A DNA stretch of 64,000 nt from Rhizorhabdus wittichii RW1 (GCA_000016765.1 CP000699.1:2815001-2879000); one strand, 5' to 3'. Shown: positions 10,038-17,959, counted from the first letter of the stretch. Numbers and translations: made by a program. The notes: generated by a model from the sequence alone, not told the origin.

Positions 10038-10152
10038 TCCCGAGGCCGAAAAAACGACCGGATCTCCGTCGGGGAGTAGCTCAGCCTGGTAGAGCACTGT
10101 CTTCGGGAGGCAGGGGCCGGGGGTTCGAATCCTCTCTCCCCGACCATCTTTT
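10038..10152 (+). repeat. Direct repeat, right copy, tRNA-Pro
   Basis: 115 bp matching 6915-7029 with one mismatch. The sequence left of 10038 is island DNA and lacks the TTGCAT-TATAGG promoter found ahead of copy 1. Confidence 0.9.
10070..10146 (+). tRNA. tRNA-Pro (anticodon CGG), copy 2
   Basis: Differs from copy 1 by one base: G10121 in the T stem, where copy 1 has A, turning an A-U pair into G-U. The anticodon CGG is at 10104-10106. CCA is encoded and a short T-run follows. No clear promoter lies in the 100 bp upstream, so expression is uncertain. Confidence 0.9.
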
Positions 10153-10174
10153 CCAGCGACGAGGCGATCGACCC

Positions 10175-10849
10175 TTACGTCAGGCGCGCGAACAGGTGGT
10201 CCGCCTGCGACCAGTCGACCGCCGCCATGTAAGCGTCCACATAGGCGGCCGCCTTCGCCCCATAGTCGATGGCATAGGCATGTTCGTACATGTCGAGCGC
10301 CAGCAGCGGCGTGCCGCCCGCCAGGGTCGCCATATGATCGGCCGCCCACTGGTTGACGAGACGCCGGTCGCGGTTGCTCCACATCAGCAGCACCCAGCCC
10401 GATCCGCCGCCCAGCGCCTTCCCCATCGCGCCGAACTCGGCCGCCCATCGGTCATGGCTGCCGAAGTCCCGCTCGATCGCGGCGGCCAGCTTCGCGCCGG
10501 GCCCGGTCGGTCGCCCCAGCCCCGCGAAATACAGCTCGTGCAGGATCATCGAGTTCCAGGCGCTCAGCTCCTCGCGCTTCAGGCCGTTGATCGAGAAGCC
10601 CGGCGCGGTGGCCGGGTCGAGCCCGGCGAACGCCTGCCGGATCGCGCCGAGCCGCTTCACCGCGCCGACATAATTATTGTCGTGATGGCTGGTCAGCAAT
10701 CTCGCCGACAGGCCGGGAATGGCGTTCGGATCGAACGGCAGGGGCTGGGGCGCGAACGCATCGGCCGGCGGCTGCGCCAGCGCGGGCAGGCCGGCGGCCG
10801 CGCCGGCGGCGACGGTCGCCGCCATCAGGGTTCTGCGATTCATCGACAT
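10175..10849 (-). CDS. chrC: Exported Fe/Mn superoxide dismutase, ChrC-like
   Basis: A 224-residue protein with an N-terminal twin-arginine-type signal (MNRRTLMAATVAAGAAAG, then PALA). The SOD fold follows, with metal ligands His55/56 (SHHDNNY), His104 (MILHELYF), Asp186 and His190 (DMYEHAYAIDYG). It would remove superoxide outside the cytoplasm. It ends the chrB-chrA-chrC block, 13 bp from chrA. In chrBACF operons of other alphaproteobacteria chrC is also an SOD, attributed to the oxidative stress of chromate reduction. Start 10849 has AGGAGGG upstream. Confidence 0.85.
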   Translation of the reverse strand: MSMNRRTLMAATVAAGAAAGLPALAQPPADAFAPQPLPFDPNAIPGLSARLLTSHHDNNYVGAVKRLGAIRQAFAGLDPATAPGFSINGLKREELSAWNSMILHELYFAGLGRPTGPGAKLAAAIERDFGSHDRWAAEFGAMGKALGGGSGWVLLMWSNRDRRLVNQWAADHMATLAGGTPLLALDMYEHAYAIDYGAKAAAYVDAYMAAVDWSQADHLFARLT

Positions 10850-10862
10850 GCGAAAGCCCTCC

Positions 10863-12260
10863 TTAGATGATAGCGAAGAGATGCAGCGCGACGCCCGCCG
10901 CCGAGGTCATCGCCAGCGTCGCGGTCACGCCCAGCCGCAACCGGAACATCGCGACCACCGCCGCGAGGCACAGCAGCGCCGCCCAGATGTCGATGCTCGC
11001 CGGCACCGGCAGGTCGACCGCGAGCGGGCCGGCGGCCAGCCGGGCGGTCTGCCGGAACAGCGTGTGGATGGCGAACCAGATGGCGAGGTTGAGGATCACC
11101 CCGACCACCGCCGCCGTGATCGCCGACAGCGCGCCGGCCATCGCCCGGTTGCTCCGCATCCGTTCGATGAACGGCGCGCCGAGGAATATCCACAGGAAGC
11201 AGGGGGCGAAGGTCACCCAGGTCGCGAGCAGGCCGCCCAGCGTCGCGGCGAGCAGCGGCGGCATCCCCGTCGCCTCGCGATAGGCGCCGAGGAAGCCGAC
11301 GAACTGCACCACCATGATGAGCGGGCCGGGCGTCGTCTCCGCCATGCCGAGGCCGTCGAGCATCTCGCGCGGCTGCAGCCAGTGATAGGTCTGCACTGCC
11401 TCCTGCGCGACATAGGACAGCACTGCATAGGCGCCGCCGAACGTCACCATCGCCATCGACGAGAAGAAGACCGCGATCTGCGAGAAGACGTCGCCCCGGC
11501 CGAGCAGGACGAGCAGCAGCGCCACCGGAACCAGCCACAGCGCCAGCCAGACGAACGCGTCGAGCAATGTCCGGGCGAGCGTCGGCACGGCATGGGCGGG
11601 CAGTTCCTCGCCCAGCAGCGTGTCCGCGTCAGCGACGATCGCGCCGGCCGAGGCCTTGTGGCCGCCGCCGACCGCGAAGGCCGCCGCGCCGCGCCGCCCG
11701 CCGACGAAGCCGATCGCGCCGGCGCCGATCACCACGACGGGGAACGGCACCGCGAAGAAGAACAGGGCGACGAAGGCGGCGGCGGCGATCGCCACCATGA
11801 CCGGGTTCTTCAGCGCCCGGCCGGCGATCCGCAGCACCGCCTGCACCACGATGGCGAGCACGGCGGCCTTGAGGCCGAAGAACAGCGCGGCGATGATGCC
11901 GAGCGCGCCGTAGAGGACATAGATCCAGCTCAGCGCCATGATCGACACGACGCCGGGCAGGATGAACAGCAGCCCCGCCATCACCCCGCCGCGCCGCTCG
12001 TGGAGCAGCCAGCCGATATAGGTGGCGAGCTGCTGCGCCTCGGGGCCCGGCAGCAGCATGCAGTAGTTCAGCGCATGCAGGAACCGGTGCTCGCCGATCC
12101 AGCGCTTCTCCTCGACCAGCACGCGGTGCATCACCGCGATCTGGCCGGCCGGCCCCCCAAACGACAGCAGCGCGATCTTCGCCCAGACCCGGCACGCCTC
12201 TCCGAGGGTCACCGGGGCGGGGCGGGCGATCGGGGCGGCCGGCACGGCGGCGGCCCTCAT
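10863..12260 (-). CDS. chrA: Chromate transporter ChrA
   Basis: A 465-residue inner-membrane chromate efflux protein of the long-chain CHR family, with two homologous halves of about six helices. The repeated family signatures are LSFGGPAGQIAVMHRVLVEE (first half, about 30-50) and VTFGGAYAVLSYVAQE with ETTPGPLIMVVQFVGFLG (second half). The start at 12260 overlaps the chrB stop by 4 bp (ATGA). Confidence 0.92.
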   Translation of the reverse strand: MRAAAVPAAPIARPAPVTLGEACRVWAKIALLSFGGPAGQIAVMHRVLVEEKRWIGEHRFLHALNYCMLLPGPEAQQLATYIGWLLHERRGGVMAGLLFILPGVVSIMALSWIYVLYGALGIIAALFFGLKAAVLAIVVQAVLRIAGRALKNPVMVAIAAAAFVALFFFAVPFPVVVIGAGAIGFVGGRRGAAAFAVGGGHKASAGAIVADADTLLGEELPAHAVPTLARTLLDAFVWLALWLVPVALLLVLLGRGDVFSQIAVFFSSMAMVTFGGAYAVLSYVAQEAVQTYHWLQPREMLDGLGMAETTPGPLIMVVQFVGFLGAYREATGMPPLLAATLGGLLATWVTFAPCFLWIFLGAPFIERMRSNRAMAGALSAITAAVVGVILNLAIWFAIHTLFRQTARLAAGPLAVDLPVPASIDIWAALLCLAAVVAMFRLRLGVTATLAMTSAAGVALHLFAII

Positions 12261-13084
12261 GGGCGCGCCTCCCGCGGCTTGTGGGCATCCCAGTCGTGCG
12301 TCTCCGCCCGCGCGTCGCGGCACCAGCGATAGAGCGCGTCGTAGATCGGCAGGCCGGCCTCCAGCTGCCGGTCGTCGTCGGCGTGCAGCCGCGACAGGCC
12401 CAGCGACAACGCGACCAGCCCGGCGGCCTCGGGAACCAGGTCCGGCCGCCCGGTGTCGGCGCCGCGCACGATCTCGGCGAGATAGGCGAGCGCCGGCAAC
12501 GCGCCCAGGCCGAATTCCTCGACCATCACGTCGAAGGTGCAGCGCTCGCCGCGATGGCTCCAGAACACGGCGTCATGCTGGAAATCGAACGGCGTGGCGT
12601 CGAGACGCTCGGCCACCGCCATCACCTCCCCCGGCACCACGAACAGGAAGCGGGCGCCGGGATCGACGAAGCGGCGGATTAGCCAGGGGCAGGCGATCCG
12701 GTCGACCTTCGGCCGCGCGCGGGTCACCCACAGCGTCCGGCCGTCCGCCTGGCGGGACGGCAGGCGACCGGTGCGGACCAGCGGCTGCCCGGCGTTCCGC
12801 CAGGCGGCATGCCCGCCGCCCAATATCTCGGCGGCGATGCCGTCGCTCCGCAGCCAGGCGGCGACGCCTTCGCTCAGCGGCCCGCCATCCTCGTCGATGA
12901 TCACGGCCGCCCGGCCGGCGAGGCCCCCGCCCCATTCCGACACCTCCGCCGCGCGGCGGGGGATCGATCCGGGGATCAGCCGATCGTCGCCGATGCCGGC
13001 GCGCAGGTCGATGAGAGCGGGACAGGACGGCGTGCCGATGAGGCGCGCGAGACGGTCGACGGAAATGCTGTTCAGTGCAGGCAT
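12257..13084 (-). CDS. chrB: ChrB-type chromate resistance protein with rhodanese-like N-terminus
   Basis: A 275-residue protein. Residues 1-110 look like a rhodanese domain, but the position where the catalytic Cys would sit reads DEDGGPLSEG, so it is probably not a sulfurtransferase. From about 118 on it matches the ChrB/Chrome_Resist domain (TRARPKVDRIACPWLIRRFVD, then FQHDAVFWSHRGERCTFD). ChrB proteins sense chromate and regulate chr operons. This one lacks the usual ChrB N-terminal DNA-binding part, so a regulatory role is uncertain. It heads the operon; the 194 bp to the divergent receiver gene should hold the promoter. Confidence 0.82.
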   Translation of the reverse strand: MPALNSISVDRLARLIGTPSCPALIDLRAGIGDDRLIPGSIPRRAAEVSEWGGGLAGRAAVIIDEDGGPLSEGVAAWLRSDGIAAEILGGGHAAWRNAGQPLVRTGRLPSRQADGRTLWVTRARPKVDRIACPWLIRRFVDPGARFLFVVPGEVMAVAERLDATPFDFQHDAVFWSHRGERCTFDVMVEEFGLGALPALAYLAEIVRGADTGRPDLVPEAAGLVALSLGLSRLHADDDRQLEAGLPIYDALYRWCRDARAETHDWDAHKPREARP

Positions 13085-13278
13085 GGAGCGTCCCTACGAA
13101 AGTCGGACGCGATATTTCGGCATGCCGCCTCGTGGGGCTATCGCATTCCCCATGCCCCTTTCATTCCCCGAAACGCCGGCCGAGTCAACGCGGGCCGGGC
13201 CGCGGAAAAATGATGGACCCGGGCTGGACCCTCCGGCGCATTCGCGCGTTACGGGCGGAGTGTTGGAGGCGTTGCGTC

Positions 13279-13635
13279 ATGGGGATGGTTGCGGGGCGTA
13301 TCCTGGTGGTCGAGGATGATCTCATGCTCAACCACATGTTGCGGGAGATGTTGGAGGATCTGGGCTTCGTCGTGTTGACCGCCGCGTCGGCCGAGGCCGC
13401 GCGCGACGCGATCGACACGGCCAGCCTCGACGTCATCCTCGCCGACATGGCGCTGGACGCGGGGGGCCTGGGCTCCGACGGCCTGTCGGTCGCCCGCGCG
13501 GCGCTGGAGAAGAACCGGCAGCTCCGCGTGGTGATCGCCTCGGGCCACCCCGCCCCGGCCGGGCTCGGACAGGACATGGCCTTCCTGCAGAAACCCTTCA
13601 CCGTCGCCGAACTGGCGCGGATGGTGCAGAACTAG
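13279..13635 (+). CDS. Single-domain response regulator (receiver only)
   Basis: A 118-residue CheY-like receiver with no output domain. The acidic pocket is Asp13/Asp14 (VVEDD), the phosphoacceptor Asp56 (ILADMAL), with Ser88 (VIASGH) and Lys105 (LQKPF). I chose ATG 13279 because GGAGG lies 9 bp upstream; the ORF extends further but without a receiver-like sequence. No kinase is nearby, so the partner is unknown. Confidence 0.85.
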   Translation: MGMVAGRILVVEDDLMLNHMLREMLEDLGFVVLTAASAEAARDAIDTASLDVILADMALDAGGLGSDGLSVARAALEKNRQLRVVIASGHPAPAGLGQDMAFLQKPFTVAELARMVQN

Positions 13636-13723
13636 GGTTTCCGCCCAGCGAAAGCCGGGATGACCGGCGAGGGATCGTCCAAGCCACTTTTCGCAAGGCG
13701 CCCGCAAAACACCCAAAAGGAAT

Positions 13724-13871
13724 GGCCCCCGCTCCGGGGGCGGGGAGCGAGGGCCTACCTAGCGTTCGTCACGCAGGCGGGGCGTGATTGGTTTCTCGAG
13801 CAACAGGGGGGAATCCCGAGAAGATCACGACCGCTGAGGAGACTTTTAGGGGGTTCAACCTGTCGCCTTTA
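13724..13871 (-). ncRNA. Possible structured RNA or lolA 3' UTR
   Basis: No gene fits here, but two strong hairpins do. On the minus strand, CGTGAT pairs with ATCACG and TTCTCG with CGAGAA around 13786-13834, extended by GCGG/CCGC. A second stem at about 13726-13757 (GGCCCTCGCTCC with GGAGCGGGGGCC) is followed by a T-rich stretch (ATTCCTTTTGGG), like a terminator. It could be a small RNA or the structured end of the lolA transcript. I cannot match it to a known RNA family. Confidence 0.3.
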
Positions 13872-13883
13872 TGAACGACGGGA

Positions 13884-14507
13884 CTAATTCCGGGGGCCCT
13901 TCGGGCGTGGGTCGTCCCATTTGAACGCTTTGTCGGAAATGGCCACCCCGAAGCGCTGATTCGTCAGCCGCACGGTCGAGCGGCCGTTCTGCGCGTCGAG
14001 CACGGTCCACCCCTGGAGCGCGAGGCCGCCCGGCCCCGCGCCCTTGGCGAAGACGATCGTGATCGTCCCGAACTCGGGATGCTTGCCGTCGCGCGCCTCG
14101 ACGGTGATCGTGCCGGGGATGGTCGACGGCACCACCTTGGCGAAGCGGCTCATGTCGCGGCGCGGGTCGATCAGCACCGACAGCGGCGAGTTGCCGACCG
14201 GCCAGCGCGACACCTGCCGCACCGAATAGTCGATCATCGTCAGCGCCTTGCCGTCGCCGACGATCAGCAGCGGCACGCCCTTCTGATATTCGAAGCGGAC
14301 CTTGCCCGGCTGGCGCAGGGTCAGCATGCCCGACAGCGACTTGCCGTTGCGGTCGGTCTGGACGAAGTCGGCCGTCATCGTCGTGATCCCGCGCAGATGG
14401 GCGGCGACCTCGTCGAGCGAAGCGGTCTGCGCCATGGCGGGGGCGGCCATGACGATCGCGGCGGGCGCGATCAGGGCGGCGGCAAGGAAAGGGAAAAGCG
14501 GGCGCAT
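13884..14507 (-). CDS. lolA: Outer-membrane lipoprotein carrier, LolA family
   Basis: A 207-residue periplasmic protein. The signal peptide is the first 27 or so residues (MRPLFPFLAAALIAPAA, ending PAMA). The LolA fold follows, with TMTADFVQTDRNGKSLSGML and RFEYQKGVPLLIVGDGKAL. It ferries lipoproteins from LolCDE to the outer membrane. The start at 14507 gives a proper signal peptide; the upstream ATG at 14558 would add non-signal sequence. Confidence 0.88.
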   Translation of the reverse strand: MRPLFPFLAAALIAPAAIVMAAPAMAQTASLDEVAAHLRGITTMTADFVQTDRNGKSLSGMLTLRQPGKVRFEYQKGVPLLIVGDGKALTMIDYSVRQVSRWPVGNSPLSVLIDPRRDMSRFAKVVPSTIPGTITVEARDGKHPEFGTITIVFAKGAGPGGLALQGWTVLDAQNGRSTVRLTNQRFGVAISDKAFKWDDPRPKGPRN

Positions 14508-14607
14508 GCGGCTCCTGTCGATTTCGATATCGGTCGTTTCGGCGGCCCTTATGCCCAAGCGCCGCTGAATTGGGAATGAAGCGCGCCTCCGCTATAGGCA
14601 TCGCCCG

Positions 14608-15063
14608 ATGAACGGGAGACCGCTGACCGACGCCGAAGGGGCGCTCGTCCGATCGATGTTCGGGGCCGCGATCGACATCGGCCGCGTCACGATCCGCCGC
14701 GCCCGCTGGTGGCCGCTCCAGCCGAGGAACGTGCTGATGGCGCCCGACGGCCATCTCTGGTGCCACCCCGCCGGCCCGCTGTGGCGCGACTGCTATGCCG
14801 GCGCGTCGCTGTCGATGCAGGCGCTGTTCGTCCATGAGATGACCCATGTCTGGCAGGCGCAGCGCGGCGGCCGCTGGTACCTGCCGCTGATGCGCCATCC
14901 CTTCTGCCGCTATGTCTATACATTAAGGCCGGGCAAGCCCTTCGCCCGCTACGGCATCGAGCAGCAGGCCGAGATCGTCGCCGACGCCTTCCTCCTCGGC
15001 CAGGGCGTGGCGCGTCCCGGCAAGCCGGGGCTGGAGGCGTACAAGGCGGTGCTGCCTTTCTAG
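14608..15063 (+). CDS. Putative zinc metallopeptidase-like protein (HExxH)
   Basis: A 151-residue protein. FVHEMTHVWQAQRGG contains HExxH (HEMTH, about residues 76-80), the zinc-peptidase signature, and a downstream GIEQQAEIVADAFLL could supply a third ligand Glu. There is no signal peptide. Similar sphingomonad proteins are sometimes called vgr-related. The substrate is unknown and activity is not established. It diverges from lolA across 100 bp. Confidence 0.65.
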   Translation: MNGRPLTDAEGALVRSMFGAAIDIGRVTIRRARWWPLQPRNVLMAPDGHLWCHPAGPLWRDCYAGASLSMQALFVHEMTHVWQAQRGGRWYLPLMRHPFCRYVYTLRPGKPFARYGIEQQAEIVADAFLLGQGVARPGKPGLEAYKAVLPF

Positions 15064-15069
15064 CTCCCG

Positions 15070-15159
15070 CGTCATCCCGGCGGAGGCCGGGATCTCGGGA
15101 GGCTCTTGCGACCAGCTTCTCTCCCCTCTCCCGAGACCCCGGCCTCCGCCGGGGTGACG
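15070..15159. repeat. Dispersed palindromic repeat
   Basis: A 90-bp element with CGTCATCCCGGCGGAGGCCG at the left end and the complementary arm (CGGCCTCCGCCGGGGTGACG) at the right. It has an inner inverted repeat TCTCGGGA / TCCCGAGA. Same architecture as the element at 5391. It separates the HEMTH gene from nadD. Confidence 0.75.
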
Positions 15160-15211
15160 AGGAGAAAGCGATGCTCTTCCGCTTCCCCTTCGCACCGGCT
15201 AGAGCGGCGCG

Positions 15212-15844
15212 ATGACCCCCACCGGCCTGCTCGGCGGCAGCTTCAACCCGGCGCATTTCAGCCACCGCCACATCAGCCTGTTCGCGATCGAGGCGCTCGG
15301 GCTGGAGGAGATGTGGTGGCTGGTGTCGCCCGGCAATCCGCTCAAGGCCGCCGCCTCCGACATGGCCCCGCTCGCCGCGCGCTACGCCTCGGCCATGCGG
15401 ATGGCGCGGCGCGCGCCGATCCGGCCGACCGCGATCGAGGCGCGGCTCGGCACGCGCTACACCGCCGACACGCTGCGCGCGCTGGTCCGCCGCTACCCGA
15501 AGCGCCGCTTCGTCTGGATCATGGGAGCCGACAATCTCGCCCAGTTCGACCGCTGGCAGGACTGGCGCGGCATCGCGCGCAGGGTGGTCATTGCCGTCGT
15601 CGCCCGTCCGGGTTATGATGACGGCGCCCGCGCTTCGAGGGCGATGGGCTGGCTGCGGCATTTCGTCCGGCCCGCGGCCAAGGCGAAAGACTGGACGAGC
15701 TGGAGACCGCCGGCCCTCGTGCTGCTGCACTTCTATCCTGATCGCGGTTCCGCAACGCGGCTCCGGGCCAAGGACCCAGGCTGGCACCTTTCCCACAACA
15801 ACACAGGCTTGCGCGACAGGTTGACGCGCCGGCCGCTGCCCTAG
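15212..15844 (+). CDS. nadD: Nicotinate-nucleotide adenylyltransferase
   Basis: A 210-residue enzyme forming deamido-NAD from nicotinate mononucleotide and ATP. It starts with the nucleotidyltransferase signature LLGGSFNPAHFSHRHIS (a variant of GxFxPxHxGH) and has the C-terminal signal-like SxTxxR region degenerate as SHNNTGLRDRL. First gene of nadD-rsfS-rlmH. A glutamine-dependent NAD synthetase is encoded at the far end of the window. Confidence 0.92.
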   Translation: MTPTGLLGGSFNPAHFSHRHISLFAIEALGLEEMWWLVSPGNPLKAAASDMAPLAARYASAMRMARRAPIRPTAIEARLGTRYTADTLRALVRRYPKRRFVWIMGADNLAQFDRWQDWRGIARRVVIAVVARPGYDDGARASRAMGWLRHFVRPAAKAKDWTSWRPPALVLLHFYPDRGSATRLRAKDPGWHLSHNNTGLRDRLTRRPLP

Positions 15845-15852
15845 GAGGTACA

Positions 15853-16260
15853 TTGACCGCCACCGACAGCATCAGGCCCAGAGACGCCTCTGCCGCCAGG
15901 GATGCCGACCCTTCGGACAAGCTGCACCAGCTTGTGCTGAAATCGCTCGACGACGACCAGGCGATCGAGACCGTCTCGATCCCGCTCGCGGGCAAATCGT
16001 CGATCGCCGACCATATGGTGATCGCATCGGGCCGTTCGACCCGACAGGTCGCCTCGATGGCGACCAAGCTGGCCGACCGGATCAAGAGCGAGACGGGCCG
16101 CACGGTCCGGATCGAGGGCCTGCCGACGGCCGACTGGGTGCTGATCGACGCGGGCGACGTGATCGTCCACCTGTTCCGTCCCGAGGTCCGCAGCTTCTAC
16201 AATCTCGAGCGGATGTGGAATTTCGGCGACGCGCCCGCGCCCGTCGCGGTCCAGGGCTGA
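15853..16260 (+). CDS. rsfS: Ribosome silencing factor RsfS
   Basis: A 135-residue protein that binds L14 and blocks subunit joining in starvation. Family features are visible: LDDDQAIETVSIPLAGKSSI, DHMVIASGRSTRQV, DWVLIDAGDVIVHLF and RSFYNLERMW. It starts at TTG 15853, preceded by AGGAGG, so a non-ATG start is well supported. It lies 8 bp after nadD. Confidence 0.93.
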   Translation: MTATDSIRPRDASAARDADPSDKLHQLVLKSLDDDQAIETVSIPLAGKSSIADHMVIASGRSTRQVASMATKLADRIKSETGRTVRIEGLPTADWVLIDAGDVIVHLFRPEVRSFYNLERMWNFGDAPAPVAVQG

Positions 16261-16295
16261 TCCACGGAGCAGCGGCGGGGAGGCCCTGAACCACA

Positions 16296-16718
16296 TTGCT
16301 GCTGCACATCGTCGCGCGGGGCAGGATCGGCCGGGGTCCCGAGGCCGATCTGGTCGACCGCTACATCAAGCGGATCGGCTGGCCGACCCGCATCACCGAG
16401 CTGCCCGACAGCGGCGGGCGCCTGCCGCCGCGCGATCCCGGCACCGTGCTCGTCATGCTCGACGAGAAGGGCGAGCAACTCGGCTCGATGGCCTTCGCCG
16501 AGAAGCTCGGCCGCTGGCGTGACGACGGCCGGCGCGAGGTCCGCTTCCTGATCGGCGCCGCCGACGGCTTCGACGAGGCGCAGCGCCGCGAGGCCGACCT
16601 GCTGTTCGCCTTCGGCAAGGCGACCTGGCCCCACCTGCTCGCCCGCGCGATGCTCGCCGAACAGCTCTGGCGGGCGACCAGCATCCTCGCCGGCCATCCC
16701 TATCACCGGGAAGGGTGA
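16296..16718 (+). CDS. rlmH: 23S rRNA (pseudouridine-1915-N3)-methyltransferase RlmH
   Basis: A 140-residue SPOUT methyltransferase. LDEKGEQLGSMAFAEKLG, the SAM-binding FLIGAADGFDEAQRREAD and the C-terminal ARAMLAEQLWRATSILAGHPYH(R) are typical. The apparent start is TTG 16296. It follows rsfS in the conserved order rsfS-rlmH. Confidence 0.93.
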   Translation: MLLHIVARGRIGRGPEADLVDRYIKRIGWPTRITELPDSGGRLPPRDPGTVLVMLDEKGEQLGSMAFAEKLGRWRDDGRREVRFLIGAADGFDEAQRREADLLFAFGKATWPHLLARAMLAEQLWRATSILAGHPYHREG

Positions 16719-17959
16719 TGCGGGCCGCCTTCCAAAATCCTTCCTCCCTGTTCCGGGGAGGATTTATTATTGTAGCGGTCGCTACAATCCTCGCCGTGCC
16801 CGCCTTCGCCCTGTCGCGCGACCCCGGCGTGGCCGAGCAGCAGCGCGCGCTCGCCGCCGCGAAGCGCGACGCGTCGGCCGCCGAACGCCGCGCCGCCGAT
16901 CTCGAACATCGCGCGAAGGCGATGACCCGCGCCGCCGACCGCGCCCGCGCCGAGCAGGCCGCCGCCGCCGCCGCGATCCAGGCGTCGGAGGCGCGGATCG
17001 CCGCCGCCGAGGCGCGGGTCGGCATCGTCGACCGGCTGCGCGCGCGCCAGCGGGCCCGCCTCGCCGAGCGGCAGGGGCCGATCGTGCGGCTGACCGCGGC
17101 GCTCCAGACGATGGCGCGCCGCCCCGCCGCGCTGGCGCTGGTCCAGCCCGGGTCGGTCGACGACCTGGTCCATGTCCGCGCCCTGCTGGGATCGGCGCTG
17201 CCCGAGATCCGCGCCCGCACCGCGGGGCTTCGCGCCGAGGTCGCGCGCGGCGACGCCCTGCGCCGCTCGGCCGGGCTGGCGGTCGCCGACCTGCGCCGCG
17301 AGCAGGACCAGCTTCGCATCCGCCGCACCGCGCTCGCCCGGCTCGAAGCCGACCAGCGCCGCCGCTCGCAGGGGCTGGTCGACGACGCGATGGCCGAGCA
17401 GGACCGGATGATCGCGATGGGCGAGAAGGCGAAGGACATCGCCCAGCTCATCGATGAGCTGGGCGAGCAGTCCGACGTCCGCGCCCGCCTCGCCAGCCTG
17501 CCGGGTCCGCGCCTGCGCCCGCCGCTGCCCGGCCGCGCCGCGCCGCCGCCGCCGTCCGAGCTGGCCCGCCTGTCGGCGATCGCGCAGGCGCCGCCGCCCT
17601 ATCGGCTGCCGGTGCGCGGCCGGCTCGTCTCGGGGATGGGCGAGCTGTCCGACTCGGGCGTCCGCGCGCGCGGGCTGACCCTGGCGGCGGCGCGCGGCGC
17701 GCAGATCGTTTCGCCCGCCGACGGCCGGATCGCCTTCGCCGGGCCGTTCCGCAGCTATGCCGGGATCGTCATCATCGATCATGACAATGGCTGGTCGACG
17801 CTGATCACCGGGCTCGGCCGGGTCGGCGCCAAGGTCGGCGCGGCGGTGATCCAGGGCAGCCCGCTGGGCGTCGCGGGCGGCGGAAATCCGCGCGTCACGG
17901 TCGAGCTGCGCCACGAAGGGCGGCCGATCGACATCCTGCCGCTGCTGACGCGCGGATGA
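16718..17959 (+). CDS. EnvC-like murein hydrolase activator, degenerate LytM domain
   Basis: A 413-residue exported protein. Signal peptide within the first 34 residues, then a long Ala/Arg/Glu-rich coiled coil (about 38-270), a Pro-rich linker, and a C-terminal LytM/M23 domain. The catalytic motifs are eroded: the second reads DHDNGWSTLITGL where active enzymes have YAHL. It therefore probably activates amidases rather than cleaving peptidoglycan, as EnvC does. Its ATG overlaps the rlmH stop (TGATG), and ctpA follows. The envC-ctpA pairing is common in proteobacteria. Confidence 0.88.
   Translation: MRAAFQNPSSLFRGGFIIVAVATILAVPAFALSRDPGVAEQQRALAAAKRDASAAERRAADLEHRAKAMTRAADRARAEQAAAAAAIQASEARIAAAEARVGIVDRLRARQRARLAERQGPIVRLTAALQTMARRPAALALVQPGSVDDLVHVRALLGSALPEIRARTAGLRAEVARGDALRRSAGLAVADLRREQDQLRIRRTALARLEADQRRRSQGLVDDAMAEQDRMIAMGEKAKDIAQLIDELGEQSDVRARLASLPGPRLRPPLPGRAAPPPPSELARLSAIAQAPPPYRLPVRGRLVSGMGELSDSGVRARGLTLAAARGAQIVSPADGRIAFAGPFRSYAGIVIIDHDNGWSTLITGLGRVGAKVGAAVIQGSPLGVAGGGNPRVTVELRHEGRPIDILPLLTRG

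Larger units (their letters stand above)
6915..10152. mobile_element. Restriction-modification island bounded by duplicated tRNA-Pro
   Basis: A 3.2-kb segment bounded by 115-bp direct repeats, each with a full tRNA-Pro. Between them lie an HNH endonuclease gene, a C5-cytosine methyltransferase gene and a convergent vsr. The inner genes use many A/T-ending codons (AAA, TTT, AAT, GAT) that neighbours avoid, a sign of transfer. There is no integrase, transposase or terminal inverted repeat inside. The repeat is longer than a normal tRNA att core because it includes 32 bp upstream of the tRNA, which points to homologous exchange or an integrase acting in trans. Confidence 0.75.

Noticed and set aside
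6915-10152. The duplicated tRNA-Pro as an assembly artefact
   Set aside because: The copies differ by a base and have unique, different flanks, so it is a real duplication in the given sequence.
10175-13084. The chr operon as part of the same island
   Set aside because: It lies outside the direct repeats and shares the high G+C of the chromosome; a third tRNA-Pro fragment was not found after it.
13660-13887. A 75-residue plus-strand frame after the receiver gene
   Set aside because: No ribosome site, no family resemblance, and it spans the hairpins described as a possible RNA.
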